Of a stretch of 64,000 bases of DNA, positions 1 to 13,345 are shown one piece after another. Within the stretch, counting starts at the first letter, position 1. Each line of letters begins with the position of its first letter. Source of the DNA: Galaxea fascicularis (taxonomy: Eukaryota > Cnidaria > Anthozoa > Scleractinia > Euphylliidae); NCBI GenBank assembly GCA_948470475.1, contig OX419345.1:3044001-3108000 (forward strand), read 5' to 3'. The notes under the pieces were generated by a model, which saw only the letters and a program-made list of their open reading frames with translations, ran no database searches and was not told where the DNA came from. Position numbers and translations under genes: made by a program.

Positions 1-691
1 GTTACCTGTAGAAACTAAATTCTCTCATATAAAATGTGTGAACCCGACCAGTTTAAAAACCTGTCAGGTCTCTTGACGCTATAAAATTAACATGTTGAAT
101 ACTAATGTTTACACCCGATCAACAAAAGCATCACGTAATTATTACATTATGGCAGGGATTTTCGTTACAAACGCCAAATTTTCTGCCGTAGTTCATAATT
201 TTCGGTAGCGATTGTGAGCAAATATCTGGCGATAAACAACCCAGTGAAATATTTTATCACCGAAATGTACGCCAACGAAATGGAATGTACACCTACACAA
301 AGAGCTATCACGTAAACGAGTTACCCGGCGGAACGAACTACTGATAGCAAGTTCCAACGACGTTGAAGCGTTATACAAAGTTAAATTTCGATCATAAGAT
401 GACTACTACCTACTATACGAACAAAAAAATTAGACAAATGAAATATACTTCACGGGGGTTGACGACTACATGTGATAAGTTCACACATGTGTAACACAGG
501 AAAAGGGGCCGGGTTATGGCTGGCACGGGAAAACGATCAATAATACCACGAAATTAGATCAAACAAACTTTGAGAGATTCACAGAATTAGGGGTAAGCAT
601 TAGCTAACAAATATAAGCATTAGAACTTCCCACAAACGTAACAAATACATGGAGTTATCAAAATAAACCGGTGTTGATTTTCGAATGGTAC

Positions 692-1238
<547 letters not shown>

Positions 1239-2291
1239 AATCGAAGGCGATGGACAGTCAAAATCCCTTCCAACTTCCACAAAACGAACGTAAACCTAAA
1301 CCGCGACAACACCGGTTTTGAGCCCGCGAACACAGAACGCTGGCGTATGCTTGCGCAATATCACACGTCATAATTTTGGGCGCAATTATTTGCAAACGGA
1401 AGTAGGCGCGGGAATAAATTATTATAATTATCATGCTTTTTCGTTCAGTGCATTTTACAATATTATTGCTCTTCCTTTGATACAATAGTCCTAAGTGAAA
1501 CAATATCAATTTTTGGAGTCAGTTTAACTCCCAGGATGTTTCTTTGGTGATTTGAGAAGCATTCTCCTGGCTATATGAACAATTTAAAAATAGACGCTTC
1601 CTTTTAAGATTTATTAGTTTCCGGCTACCGAAAAACAAGGCATAAGGAGTTACCATATATAAAACCGGCATCCTCTAACTACTTGCACCCACTTTAAACT
1701 TGTTGTACTGTTATTAGAGGAATTGTAGTGAAAGCAAACAATGGCATTTTAATTTTTACCGGTGTTTAGTATGGATTCTTTTTCCAGCCAAGGAACATTT
1801 GACTTGTGCAGCTTTGTTTTTTTTTTCAAGGTATAATAAATAAATCTGATTCGCCATAACACGGTCCTTTAGACCTCGAGTATCTTCTCGGCAGTCTCCT
1901 TGACTTACAGCTGTCTTTTTCTTTATGTCGCCCCTACTCATGTAACGTAAGGCTAGCCTTTTCGCCGAGAAATCGCACCAAGCCGGCTAAGAGCAGGATA
2001 ATTTTTTGTCAAGCGTAAAAAATGTCAGATTTTACAATTTGCAGGCGTTAAGTGTGTACACGATTAGCCGCAAGTTCAATATTTGGTGGAGCGAAGATTT
2101 TCCGGCACACACCCGCCGCACCCCCCCCCCCCCCCACCCGGGCCCTCCTTCTCCTCCCTACAGGCCTGAATTAGCTTACTTTCCAGCAGTTCGCTAGATG
2201 ATACGACATAGAATCAATTTTTTACTTCGTCAATGGAGTGGTTTAACTTAACCTGTGAAACACGTTTTGTTAGATAACATCTATAGCGTAA
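1239..2291. other. Intergenic region upstream of the SMAP gene
   Basis: Non-coding between the SMAP start and the first MITE. It contains a homopolymer C run near 2122-2137. No exon with flanking splice sites was recognised. Confidence 0.5.
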
Positions 2292-2712
2292 AGGCCCTAG
2301 CAAACGGCTTCAACATTTGCTTCAACATCCTTTCGATTTTGTTGAATGGCAATGTTGAAAGCGTTTGCCACCCCCTTTTCACCTTGTTGAAACGTGTTGA
2401 AACGATGTTGAATCGATGTTGAAAGAGTTTAAAAGCCTTTAAACTTAGCTTCAACATGCGTTCAACATTTCTTTTGTTCTCTGGAATGTTCGGAATGTTG
2501 AAACGGAGTTGACGGTCGTTTGCCTCGCTCTTGTTGAGCAAGCGCTGGGGCGTGAAACTAATTACCAGGCCACTCTCTAAGTTTTGTTGAATGAAATGTT
2601 GAAACAGTTTGCTCCTCCCACCGTTCAACATCATTCAACAACCTTCCAACAGCGTTCGGCAACAAAATCGAATGGATGTTGAAGCAAATGTTGAAGCCGT
2701 TTGCTAGGGCCT
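2292..2712. mobile_element. 421-bp MITE with long TIRs, TAA duplication (Harbinger-like)
   Basis: Both ends carry the same inverted sequence beginning AGGCCCTAGCAAACGGCTTC. The arms stay near identical for about 50 bp. The element is flanked by TAA on both sides (2289-2291 and 2713-2715), the 3-bp duplication expected for PIF/Harbinger elements. The interior is rich in TTCAAC and GTTGAA words and has no transposase. Open frames reported inside it are by-products. Confidence 0.8.
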
Positions 2713-4510
2713 TAATAGTCAAATACATACAAAAGTATACCAAGGAAATAGTGTGTAATCGTGGCTTGTAATGACTGTTACACCAACTCCTATTTCACGG
2801 GTTAAATAAAATCCCTCTAATTGTACATCAGTATAGTTTGGAGATACTATACCAGCATACTTTTATAAATTGGTTGTAAAAGTTGATTACCCAAACTGGA
2901 AAAGTCGTATCCACATTAAATCTCGTACTTAAAATCCCCAAGAGCGATCAGCATCAACTTCAATGCTTTATAAAACAGAGTGGTGACGAGTAATGAGGAA
3001 AGAGTTACATCAGTTTCACAACTTCTCCCCACTACTTCTTTAGGAAATGTGTGGGGCAACAAATGAGAATTGAAATTTTGATGTAACTAGGGTTGAAAGG
3101 ATTAAATAAAGAACCTAACAGATGACATAACCGTTTTGAAGATATGGTGTTCAGTGTGTTTATTTATTTATTTATGTACATTATTTATACAGAAATTCCA
3201 GTTCAGCGTAGCTGGTTTAAATGGAGATCTGTGCAAAATAATATGAATAAATAATAAATTATAGAAATGAAAACAAAAAACAGAAACAAAGGAAATCATT
3301 CCAAGGGTTCATAAAGGTGAAAACTTAACTGAGATGATTTAGATACTCCTTGACTTTCAGTTTAAAACTAGTGAGAGACGTGTTATTCATCGAACAAAAG
3401 TATTAAAACGAAAACGAAAAGGTGGGCTGTGGCCATACAGGGAACCAGTAAAAATATGACAGACGAAGATAGAAAAAAGTCATATTTATTTAGCTTTTTG
3501 TTTGTAAATGTAAAATGTAAATTTGCTTCTCCGAGTTCCTTTATATCTTTGCAAATACTGTAACCAACTGCACTAAATTTATAATACTAGTATATTGGCA
3601 CTTGGGCGATCCATGCGATAAACGTAACTACGACTTTTTTCCGAGACTTTATGGTTACCTGTTTTAAGTCCCAATTATTAGTAGCAAAACAACGAAGCTA
3701 CTTAGGACTATTATCACGTAACGACTACAAGGGCCAATTACTTAAACAAAGTCTAGCTTAAACTATGGTTTAAAGCGAGTTATGAGAGTTTTTGTAGTAT
3801 GTGACATGTGCCTGCTTGACTTAATCATGACGAAGAACACCTATCTGTTCGGGTTGGCCAGATTAAAATCCACTTAGACCGTGCTTTTGATAACCCCGTG
3901 TTAAACTTTGATTAAATAACCGGCCTTAAAAACTTTAGGATGGAATAGACAACAAAATAGCCTTCGACAATGGCTGCTATGTGTCCTCTATGTGTCCTCT
4001 AAAACTCTGATTTATTTAACAAAAATACTACCACCATGAAACCAAAGTTCTTACAACAGTTCTTAAAGGAGCACCGTCATGCTATTCCGGTCCGCTGTAA
4101 GATGCTAAAAATGTCATTAAATCAGGAAAAATCCAAATATAATGAAGCAGTTTATTTACAGTTTATTTATCGAGTTACTTCACTGAGACTAAATACTGAT
4201 TGGCGGCATGAGAAAAGATTATTAAGTAGTATTTCTGTTAAGTTTGGGCGGTAAAATACCAGTAGCCCCATGAGAGTGCCCCTTGAAGTATGTTCAACCC
4301 TCTCAGTGAAACGACCATACTGCAGAATAGCTACTACTGTCCGCCTAAAACGGCAGGTAGCATTTTAACAGAGGACTGATGGAATTACACAAGGGGAAAT
4401 CCAAGATAGAAAGAGGTAAAGATGACGTGCAGAGGTCCGAAGAACGGATGAGACTAACGGCCACGTGCTGGACAGCGGCTTGGAAAATGGGTGGGAAAAT
4501 GTCTTAAGTG
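2713..4510. other. Intergenic region between the SMAP-side MITE and LTV1
   Basis: AT-rich and non-coding. It holds a TTTA-rich run near 3160-3175 and probably the LTV1 3' UTR at its right end. No conserved exon is seen. Confidence 0.5.
4151..4167 (-). promoter_or_regulatory. Candidate LTV1 polyadenylation signals
   Basis: Two minus-strand AATAAA hexamers (4151-4156 and 4162-4167) lie about 345-360 bases past the LTV1 stop codon. They are the nearest canonical signals seen downstream of that stop. Confidence 0.35.
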
Positions 4511-6102
4511 TCAAAGCTTCTTTCCCTGCTGTAGTTTTGTGTTCATCATGGACTGTTCTTGTCTTTGTTTCTCAGATTTGAAGGCGGTTTTATTGGCTTT
4601 CTTTTCCATTCGTCGGAACTGCAAAATAACAAAGAAATGACTCGAATCAAAGCTACGTTCTTTTCCTGTATCTTGGGGTGTGCTCTCAGGTCGTATGTTT
4701 ACTGAACTCCTGTTACACGGCTCCGGATCATTGTAGCTGATCATTGTACAAATCCATATCAACAACGTCTCGCGTCAGTGTTAGATTCGGGGAGGGGATT
4801 GGGACCCATCCCATACAAACTCTTGCCAAACAACAGAAGAACCAAGCGTGAGCTTCATTTCTTTGTTTCTTTTTTCACATTAAACAATTAGCCTGAATTT
4901 CAATGACGTTGGAATTCAGTCTTTTACATTGATAAATAACATTTTCATGCGGTTCTGAACCTACCACAAATTCGCAAATCAGACTGCCTTTTCAAAGTTA
5001 GCATATTAACCTGACTAAAATAAGAGTAAAATAAGAACCCAAGAGGCAAAATTCACTCTAACATAATGGTATAGTTTTTGTTAAGAATGCCCTGGTACTT
5101 TGATGAATCCATACCAAACTATGTGTCTTTGGTAACGAATGGCCCAGAGCAAAATGGTTTGCTAGTTTACTGTAGAAACAAAACAGTGACTGCAGCAAAA
5201 ACTGACCTTTCTGTCGTTCTTCACTTCCTGTTTCCTCATTTTCTTTTCTTCCTTTGTCTCATCTTTGTGTCTCACAGTGTTGTGTGGTTTGTCCATTTGT
5301 TCTGCTTCCACTTCCTTAATATCACTAGCCTTCACAGTCTTACTAACTCCACTTGGCGAAAAAACACCAAGAGGGATTCCAGTCTTGGATAACTTGATCA
5401 GTTTTACCTTCAAACAAACAAATATCGACATTTTATTTTTGAACGGTGTGTTATCTTTCCCGTTTTATCACTGCATAGAGGTACATCACAACAAAATAAT
5501 GTCAACTTGACAGACAAAAGTTAACAATCTGAAAGGAGATAAACAAAGTCCCCTTTAAAGCTACCTACTTCTTCCTTCACTCCCATTCAACTTTGGAGTA
5601 TTGTTATACCCACAAGATATTTTGAGGGGGTGGGTAGTGTTGTCTGTATTCAAGGTTTCTGAGGACCAGTTAATAAAGGTGATATTTTTCCCATTCAACT
5701 TTAGAGTATTACTATACCCACAAGATATTTTGAGGAAGCGGGTAGTGTTGTCTGTATTCAAGGTTTCTGAGGACCAGTTAGTTAGGATGACATTTTTCCA
5801 GTAACTGGTCACCACCTTAAACTCAAAGATAAAAATTTAAATTATCATTTGTTGCTCCTACACATAAAAGGGAGAAATTGTTGCACCAAGCACAAAGTGC
5901 ACTTTTTTCTACAAGGGTGCAAAAACTTGGAATAATTCTTAGAATTAATAACTGTTTTGAATTGTCTTTTTAATGTACTATTTTATAATATTGTAATTTG
6001 TTTTTATTCATATCTGTATTCTTTTTGCTTTTCTACGGGACCTGCATTGATAGCAGTTATTTCTTAAAACTGATTTAGCAATCCTATATAATTATGTTTA
6101 AA

Positions 6103-6136
<34 letters not shown>

Positions 6137-9100
6137 GTGTGATCCTGTCCTTAATTCTCATGACCACTCTGTTTTACAAATCATTAATATTACAAGGAGA
6201 AATTTGATACTGATCACTCTCAGAGTTTAAATGGTTAATAATTATAACTTTTTATTTGTTCGTCAGTATATCACCATTAATTTTGTTGCATGTGGAGGTC
6301 ATAAATGCAACAGACAATCACATCTTGCTATGTCTTATTATTTTGTAACCCAAAAGTAAACATTACACAAGAATTGTGCTTGTATATGTGCCATAGCTGG
6401 CAATTTTCTTGACGGAATCTCACCTTTGGAGGATCTTTAATCAGTGTGGGGTGATTATATAGGTTGGAGTAGGTACCTGGGAAAAGAGAAGTAATGAAAA
6501 TCAATAAAGTATTTCATGATATCTGGTTTGCAGAAAATTAAACAAACATAATAAAATTAATGTATAATAATATTGATTGATGGATGTGTTGTGGTTCAAT
6601 TTCATATTTATTTTAAATTTTATTTTCCTCTGTTTTGGAACGTGGTGGTAATGCTTTGAAACAAAGGAAAATAAAATTGAATAAAATTGAACCACAACAA
6701 AAGCATATAAATGGATGTTATTTTTCTTCACTGAGTATATGTCAACAGCTCAACACAGACTCACATAAGAGAAGAAAGTAACAAGTCTCACTCAGGAACA
6801 ACCAAAAAACCTTAAAACAAGGAACTTGGCTGTAAGGGTTGTGACTTGATTTCTTTCCCACAAGTGTAACGCAACACCAGTGATTTTAAGGCACTGGACT
6901 GCTGACTACTTATGGATTCTAAATTTAAACAAAATAACTGATAGACACAGCAAAGGACAACAGGATTGTATTATTGTGCCTTTCCATGTGGAAAGTAGTC
7001 AAGAGTTTCTTCTGAAGTACTACCAGGCTTAATTCATTTTTCTTTGGCCACTGCAAATCTAATTTTTGAAATGAAATCTGCAAATGGTTAAAACTCTCTA
7101 GTCTTCTCAGATAAGGAAGATAAACCATTTATTATTATTATTATATTAATTATTATTATTATTATTGTTATTATTATTATTATGGACAGAGTTGTCCGAA
7201 AAAAATTGAAACTATGAAACTCACTTAAAATTGATTCACAGTCCCATTTTTCTTTTGGTACGTCGGCGAGTCTCACCAGTTCATCAGGAGGAACATCACC
7301 GTTATCATTTTCATCATCTTTGTTACAGCTCACATGTGTTTCACTTTCCTTTATCGTGGCCAAGCTAAAGACCAAAATTGTCAGTTATTTTTACTACGCT
7401 TAGGGTTCTCATTTATCTGTTGAAAGACTGCTAGCATGCACAAGGTCTAGAACTCTACCTTATTGGAAAGGAAAGGAAACACTGAAAAACTGTTGAACTG
7501 AAGAAATAATATAAGTAATAACATTATTATTCTAGTCAAAGGCATTGTACTGACAACATGATCCTGTCACACTATATATAATTATTTATGCTACAGAAAG
7601 TGCATCTACAGTTTGAGTATATAATTGAAATTCTTTAAAAATAAATTTATTCCACACCATTCACTTTTCAAATATCATAACTTATTATTAAACAAATTGT
7701 TTTAATCTATTAAATGATTGTATGGAATTTTCCCCAGTATTTGAGCTTGGGTGTTACGATGGCTTGTAGTTGCTATACAACTTAACTTCCACCTGAAAGG
7801 GGTCTTACAAAATCTTATATTAATGCCACATTGTAAATTACTCACTCTTGGTTCTGTTGACTTTCAATGAATTCCTCAGCAAGGGCATTGAGTCGCTCAC
7901 TATCTGGGTTCAAGGTTCCTTCCAATTCTTCATGGTCTAACGATCCAATCTCATCTTCATCATATTCCTCCATCAACTGGAAATTTGATTCACAGAGAGT
8001 TGCATGATGAAAAGCCAAACACAGGTTACATTGCCACATTTATTCATGAAGACTACAATGCAGGCTTTTAACCAGGACATTGGAAACTGGCCATCCAGAA
8101 GGCATATCTTCTCATAAAAATATAGGAGATTAAATGAACTTTCCTTGAATTTTTTCCAAAAGTGGCTGTCCACAGGAACCAGACTAAAAGCCTGCTACAA
8201 TGATAAAAATAATTATTGAGAAATTACTATACGACAAGCTTTTTACCTTTTCAAATCTTTCATCTATAAGCTTCAAACCTATGCATACCAAAGAATACAA
8301 CATTAAATAAGATAAGAAACACAGTGTGTATGTCCATGTTGCTATTTCTATAAAACTAACTGTGGAACAAACATATCAAAAATTCAATAATTGAATTTTG
8401 ATATGTTTGTTTCATACTTGAATTATTTAACAAATCATCAAATGGGAAATGGCATCAGATAACCTGTTCTTTTGGCAACATCCTGCTAAATTTAGCTCTT
8501 AATACTTTGCCAGATAAATACACAGGTGCAGATCCAGGATTTTGAAATGGGGGGTGAATTTTTGTAATAATGTAATAGAACCAAAGCCTGGTTGAGGTGT
8601 TTGAGGGCTCAGAAAAAAAAGAAAGAAGGGGGCTCAGAAAAAAAAAAAAGGGGGGGGGGGGTTAAAATTCACCCATTTCACCTCCCCTGGATCCTCACCT
8701 GATACACAAATTATTTTTAGGTCACAAATGAGAAAAGATCAAGGAAACAAATAATAACAGGTCACAATAAATTACTACCAAATTATTTTAATCTAACTGG
8801 ACATTTAACCCTGTGAAAAGATGCTGCTATCTGTTCTAGGGTGCTTTGAGAAATAATAATATTGAAAAGACACTTAACATCACTCCCTCTCTATCTGTCT
8901 GTCTGTCTGTCTGTCTGTCCATCTGTCTGTCTTTCTGTCAGTGCACTCATGAGTCCTTCCGACATATCTTCAGATTGAATTCTTGATTTCCCAGTATACC
9001 TTCATTCCTTCTCAAAACAGAAGATGTCATAGAATAGTTCGTAAATCTTGATTTTGTTTCCTCCTCCTCAAAAAATGACAATCCGTCATTAGCTTCTGAA

Positions 9101-12100
9101 CCATCAGCATCATCTGAGGGTAACAGGTCATCATCCTCATCTCCACTGCGAATCAGGTCATCATCACTGCAAAAAAAAAAAAATGAATTACCAGTAAACA
9201 GTTTAATTTTTTTCATCACTTTTAGTTCAGAAAACTAATCATGTACAATGCATAAAAATGGAAATAAGAAAGAAGATTGAGAGGATTGATATCATTATCA
9301 CTTTATTCTTCTTGGAAAGAACATGATATGTTGTTTATTCCTTGCAGCTGCATAATAGACAATGGTTTCTACACAACTTACAGGATTGACTTCAACTCAC
9401 ATATTACTTTGGTATGCAGGGGGCAACTTTCTTAGAGCAGTTTTCAATAGCGTCTTAACATCCAAACCAAAGCAATTGCTCAAACCGATCAAAACAGATG
9501 CAAACAGTACAATGAGCCAATCACAAGTGAAAGCAATATAGGTACAGCTGTAACCAACATAAAGCCTGGAGAAATGTGTGCGTGCAAGTCTCAATTGGTT
9601 TTGGTATTGCATCTCATTGGTTGAGAGAAAGGGGTGAATTTTGCTGGCCAGTTACAGAGAAAAGCAAATGCAATTTACTTCTGATGCTCCAAAGAAACAC
9701 TCAGAACTCACTCAGAACAGAAATTTGTTTCAGCAAAAGCTCAACAACAACATCCAGCAATCCTCACACACAAGGAACAATACTTTGATAAGCTAATGGT
9801 TATTACCTTTCATGATCTGGACCTTCTTCATTTGCCTGTATAGAGAAGACTCTCTTTAGTAGTAGGTAAAGGCTAATACATATCCCTCTATCTTTTATTT
9901 ACTGTACTTAATTTTACCAGTATCACTTTAAGAATCCTCCTGTAAATTGAAGGAAAACTTCACGGTAACTCAAAACAAACATTGTGATAAACAAGGTCTT
10001 TCCCACACTAATCTCAAAGAAGTGGTACCTTTAAAATAAAGTCATCTTGTAGAATGTTCTCAGGATCATCAAGATCTAGTGCATCATCCAGAGCAGCAAC
10101 AATGTCTGGATCCAGATCTGGACGAGGACCTACAAATATAAAGGGACCAGCAAACTGGGTGAATATTAGACATAACTGGAGAATAGGGTTGTCAAAAAAA
10201 TTTTGAGTAGAAGGAGAATCTATGAATTAAAGTAGACGGCACTCAGGGGGTTACAACATCATTTTTCTCCCTACATTTTTTCTTTTGACTGGTGAATCAC
10301 AGCCTGCGAAACTAGGAAAGTGGCTGGTGATAGCACCAGTTGCCAGCACTTTTTGACAACTCTAGGAAAGGTGTGTCGACAGGAGAAAAAAGTTGGTAAA
10401 AGTGGATTCAGCTGCTAGACTTTGAATTATTGAAACATATATTTAAGCAAGGAAAGGACCTCAAAGGACCACAAACGTATCTGTCTATTCATTTTATAAA
10501 TCAACAAGTTGTAGAATTGCCACTAGCTAATATTTGCCCAAGGCAATTACCATATGTTGGTGCAGCAAGGTTCAACAGTCCTTCACGTTCTTCATATCTT
10601 GAAGCAAATGCTTCACTTGGTAGTTTCACATTCCCAAACTACAAATACGAAACATAAAATAGTAATAAACAGAATGAAGGTTTAGCAAACATTCTCAACA
10701 CAATGGAGAAGAAAAAGTTAATGCAGCTAATATAAATTCTTCTGGATAAGGGCACTTAAAACTATCTTTCTTAGGTACAGCCCTCACGCTTGGTTAATAA
10801 GATATATGAATTCTACCCTTGAAACCACAAAGAAGAGCAAATTTCAGGCAACTTGAGGTTTTAAACCAAATCATCACTTACACCTTTTTTGTTATTACAA
10901 TAATAATAAGTTATTTTATTTATTTATCCACATATGGCATATGAGCTAGCCAGGGCTTGTTTAAATGCAAATGTGCCAAAGATCAGCAACACTAGTGGTG
11001 GTCACAGCCAGGGTTTGTTATGTCCCTAGCGGTTCTTTAACATCCCACAGAATCAATTGTGAAGAGTTGTGAGATGGGACCTCCAGTTTATTGTCGATAT
11101 CCGAGAAGACTAGAAAGTCTAACCATTTGCAGATGTCATTGCAAAGGAAGCAATTTCTTCTCAGTTATTTACCGACCCTGAGTGTTGGTCTGGACGGGGC
11201 TTGAACCATGACCTCCCGCACTGTATTCTGGTACTCTACCAACTGAGCCAACCGGTCAGTGGTCGTAAATAATAATTTGTTTTTATTAGAATGTACACAA
11301 TTCCAAGCACTCAACTCAATTCACTGCCGCCTTAAATAAGTTGACAAGCAATAAAATGGATAAACACCACAATGTTCAGCGTTTCCAGAAATCATCCATT
11401 CCAAGAAGAAAGGGGTCTCAAAAGAAATTTTTTCAAAAGTAAAAGAGAAAATATAAGGACACTTTGGAATTTCTGGGTAGAATTATAGGGCTATTTTCTG
11501 AAAATAATAATTCAGGGAACTTGTCATTATGAGCTGGTAGCCAGCAGATTTCCACCAACTATCAGAACACTTTGCGCCTGTTAAATTTTCCCCAGAATGT
11601 TGGAATGACAGCAGTGAGGATGAAAATTTTGCAATTTATTATCAAATGATTTGTAGCCACATACTTCAACTATTTCACCCATCTACTTAAAATCATCATG
11701 ACAACCCTGATATTCACTGCTCTAAATCAAAAGACATGCAAGAACCTCCAAACGTTCTGTAACTTGGGGCTTCTTGGCTTCTATAACAGTGACATTATCT
11801 GGTAGTGGCTCAAGCGTCAGGTTTGTGCGAGCTTTGACGTGCTGTAGATAGTCATAATCATCATCAAAGAAAATGCCATGTTCCTGTTCTTCCTCCTTCC
11901 TTCTATGCTTCTCATTAATGCTGAATAAGTTAACATATTTTAGCATAATTAGTTAAAATTTCAATATGGAAAGGGAAACTACCAGGGTTGTTGTTCTAAG
12001 CTGGGACCAGGGTACACCGGCACCTGTATACTTTGAACACTGTACCCACCTTTACCATATTGAAGGTATTGAAATGGGCAAACCAAAGGAATTTTAAGAG

Positions 12101-12855
12101 TACCCACCTATTTAGACTCCTATATCCACCAATTAGTCTCTAATTAATGAAACTCCTGACGTGCACTTTGACGTACACCAAAAGTGATCGGTTACGAGAG
12201 AGTTGACTGTGTTTAGCTTTCAAATTATTACCCCTAACGATTACTTATCACAAGCTACTTATTGTTACAAACATACTCAGGGAAATGTAGCATACTCTGA
12301 TATACATGTATACAGCTTACTCACATGGAGTCAGCTTCACTTGAATGCTAGAAGAAGAAAAATATAAAAGCGGTATGAATATTTTCTGTAAAACATCCAA
12401 ATTAAATTGTTATGTTTACAGAGGTCACCAAATGACATGGAAGCAAAGTAAAAAAACTAAAAAAATTACTTTTACTGGCCATTACCTGATTTGCAGGATC
12501 TAATGGCAATAACACATGTTTTGAGCTCTCTTCATCAGCTTGAAGAGGATCCTTTTGGCTACGATGAACAAGCTGAAAGCTGTGAGCGGTTTTCTTGTCG
12601 ATGAACGGCTTCTTCTTCCTCCCCTGTAACAACCAGATTTTAGCTAAACTACAGAATACAGGGCCACTTATTTACATACTATTGAATAACAATGGTGCCC
12701 ATTGTTATATGCTTCGTTCTACAAAAGCCTCCGACACATGTAAATGAGGTGGACCAAAGTGGCCCTGTATTCTGTAGTTGCATAGCTTAAGCACATGAAA
12801 TGATTATCTGTCGGTGTGAATAAAATAGAGGAACCTCACAAAATTGACTTACCAT
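4511..12855 (-). CDS. LTV1: LTV1 ribosome biogenesis factor, complete, 14 coding exons
   Basis: LTV1 is a 40S assembly factor that sits on the pre-40S head and is released after phosphorylation by a CK1-type kinase (family knowledge). Exons: 12853-12855, 12486-12623, 12325-12347, 11746-11920, 10551-10638, 10029-10129, 9807-9835, 9000-9166, 8247-8278, 7846-7976, 7225-7364, 6424-6476, 5207-5407, 4511-4618. All borders are GT/AG, every phase matches, and the total is 1389 nt (462 aa; human LTV1 is about 475). Diagnostic blocks: KKKPFI and LVHRSQ near residues 4-21, FFDDDYDYLQ at 72-81, an acidic middle, TKSRF then YSMTSSVLRRNE ending near 241, DEDEIGSLD near 260, KEKWDCESIL near 340, SKTGIPLGV near 366, and a basic EKKANKTAFK tail. 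Exon 1 codes only for the initiator Met: ATG is followed directly by GTAAGT. The gene looks intact. Confidence 0.95.
5585..5800. repeat. Tandem duplication, period 108 bp, in the last LTV1 intron
   Basis: The segment starting ATTCAACTTT at 5585 is repeated from 5693 with few differences. Both copies include TACCCACAAGATATTTTGAG and TCTGAGGACCAGTTA. It lies upstream (transcript sense) of LTV1 exon 13 and contains no exon. Confidence 0.8.
6103..6135. repeat. (ATT)n microsatellite
   Basis: About eleven uninterrupted ATT units in an LTV1 intron. A second, less perfect ATT tract lies at 7129-7183. Confidence 0.9.
6587..6700. repeat. Fold-back element, copy A (GTTGTGGTTCAATTT family)
   Basis: The arms TGTTGTGGTTCAATTT...ATTTTATTTTCC and their reverse complement bracket a short loop. 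The same palindromic family occurs at 30602-30733. This copy lies in the LTV1 intron between exons 11 and 12. Confidence 0.7.
8365..8413. repeat. Near-perfect 24-bp-arm hairpin
   Basis: GAACAAACATATCAAAA...AATTCAAT is followed at once by its reverse complement, with essentially no loop. It lies in an LTV1 intron. Confidence 0.8.
8892..8939. repeat. (CTGT)n microsatellite
   Basis: Tandem TCTG units with two interruptions, in LTV1 intron 8 just beyond the donor of exon 8. Confidence 0.85.
10898..11262 (-). mobile_element. tRNA-derived SINE, minus strand
   Basis: Read on the minus strand, 11257 to about 11187 is tRNA-like. The A box TGGCTCAGTTGG is at 11239-11250 and the B box GGTTCAAGCCC is at 11197-11207. 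A body of about 300 bp follows and ends in an AT-rich, ATT-repeat tail near 10900. It lies in the LTV1 intron between exons 4 and 5. The head matches the RNA polymerase III internal promoter consensus; the family name is not known to me. Confidence 0.75.
12164..12209. mobile_element. Tigger-like MITE terminal fragment
   Basis: TACGAGAGAGTTGACTG at its right end matches the terminus of the complete element at 56803-57365. Only about 45 bp is recognisable, in an LTV1 intron. Confidence 0.55.
12649..12777. repeat. 129-bp inverted-repeat element in LTV1 intron 1
   Basis: CTACAGAATACAGGGCCACTT at 12649 is perfectly mirrored by its reverse complement ending at 12777. The spacer is about 87 bp. It sits between the ATG-only exon and exon 2. 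Confidence 0.75.
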
Positions 12856-13215
12856 TTTCGAACTATCTCTCACGTGTTGTCGTCCACCATGTTTTTCTTG
12901 CTCAACTGAACGAAATGTTGAGCCTGCGTGAGTTTACAGCGGACATATCTTTCTTCAATTCCTCTGTGAAATAAAGCAACATAAAGTATATCACTACTAA
13001 AGGGAGGCGTAAAAAAGGGGAGGGGGATCGGGGATCGGGGATCGGGGATCGGTGTTCGAGGGTTCGGACGAACCTGCTCTCTCCGTTAATCTTTGTTTGT
13101 TTTCTTTACCGCTTTTCCTCGTCACATGGCTATATTGCCTGAGTAGATGAGGCACACCTTATGATGTAGTGTTCTCGTGCGCCCGAATCCTCCCTTCCCC
13201 TCCCCCTTCAAAACG
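12856..13215. other. LTV1 upstream region with a 7-bp G-rich repeat
   Basis: Contains the LTV1 5' flank and, at 13018-13053, about four tandem copies of a GGGGATC-type unit. No gene is seen. Confidence 0.5.
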
Positions 13216-13345
13216 GCTTGCACTTATTTCCATCTCTCAAACTGACATTTTGAGCCCACGGTGGAGTACCCCATGGTAGGTACGTCATGTATGGGGACAT
13301 ATATTGTACCGTATACATTACACGCACCGTGAACTTAAGGTGCTT
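13216..13345 (+). repeat. Leader of minisatellite element, copy 1
   Basis: This segment is homologous, in inverted orientation, to 22860-22990. Shared parts include TTTCCATC.CTCAAACTGAC, CATGG..TAGGTACGTC and a perfectly conserved stretch ATGTATGGGGACATATATTG continuing into TACCGTATACATTA. The shared sequence runs directly into the 9-bp array. It marks both arrays as copies of one dispersed unit rather than independent expansions. Confidence 0.8.

Noticed and set aside
1239..1280. Upstream extension of the SMAP reading frame
   Set aside because: The extended frame starts at GTG. The first ATG (1238) aligns with the family's N-terminus.
2281..2743. Frames of 61-117 codons on the minus strand
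   Set aside because: They lie inside a MITE and consist of its TTCAAC/GTTGAA repeats.
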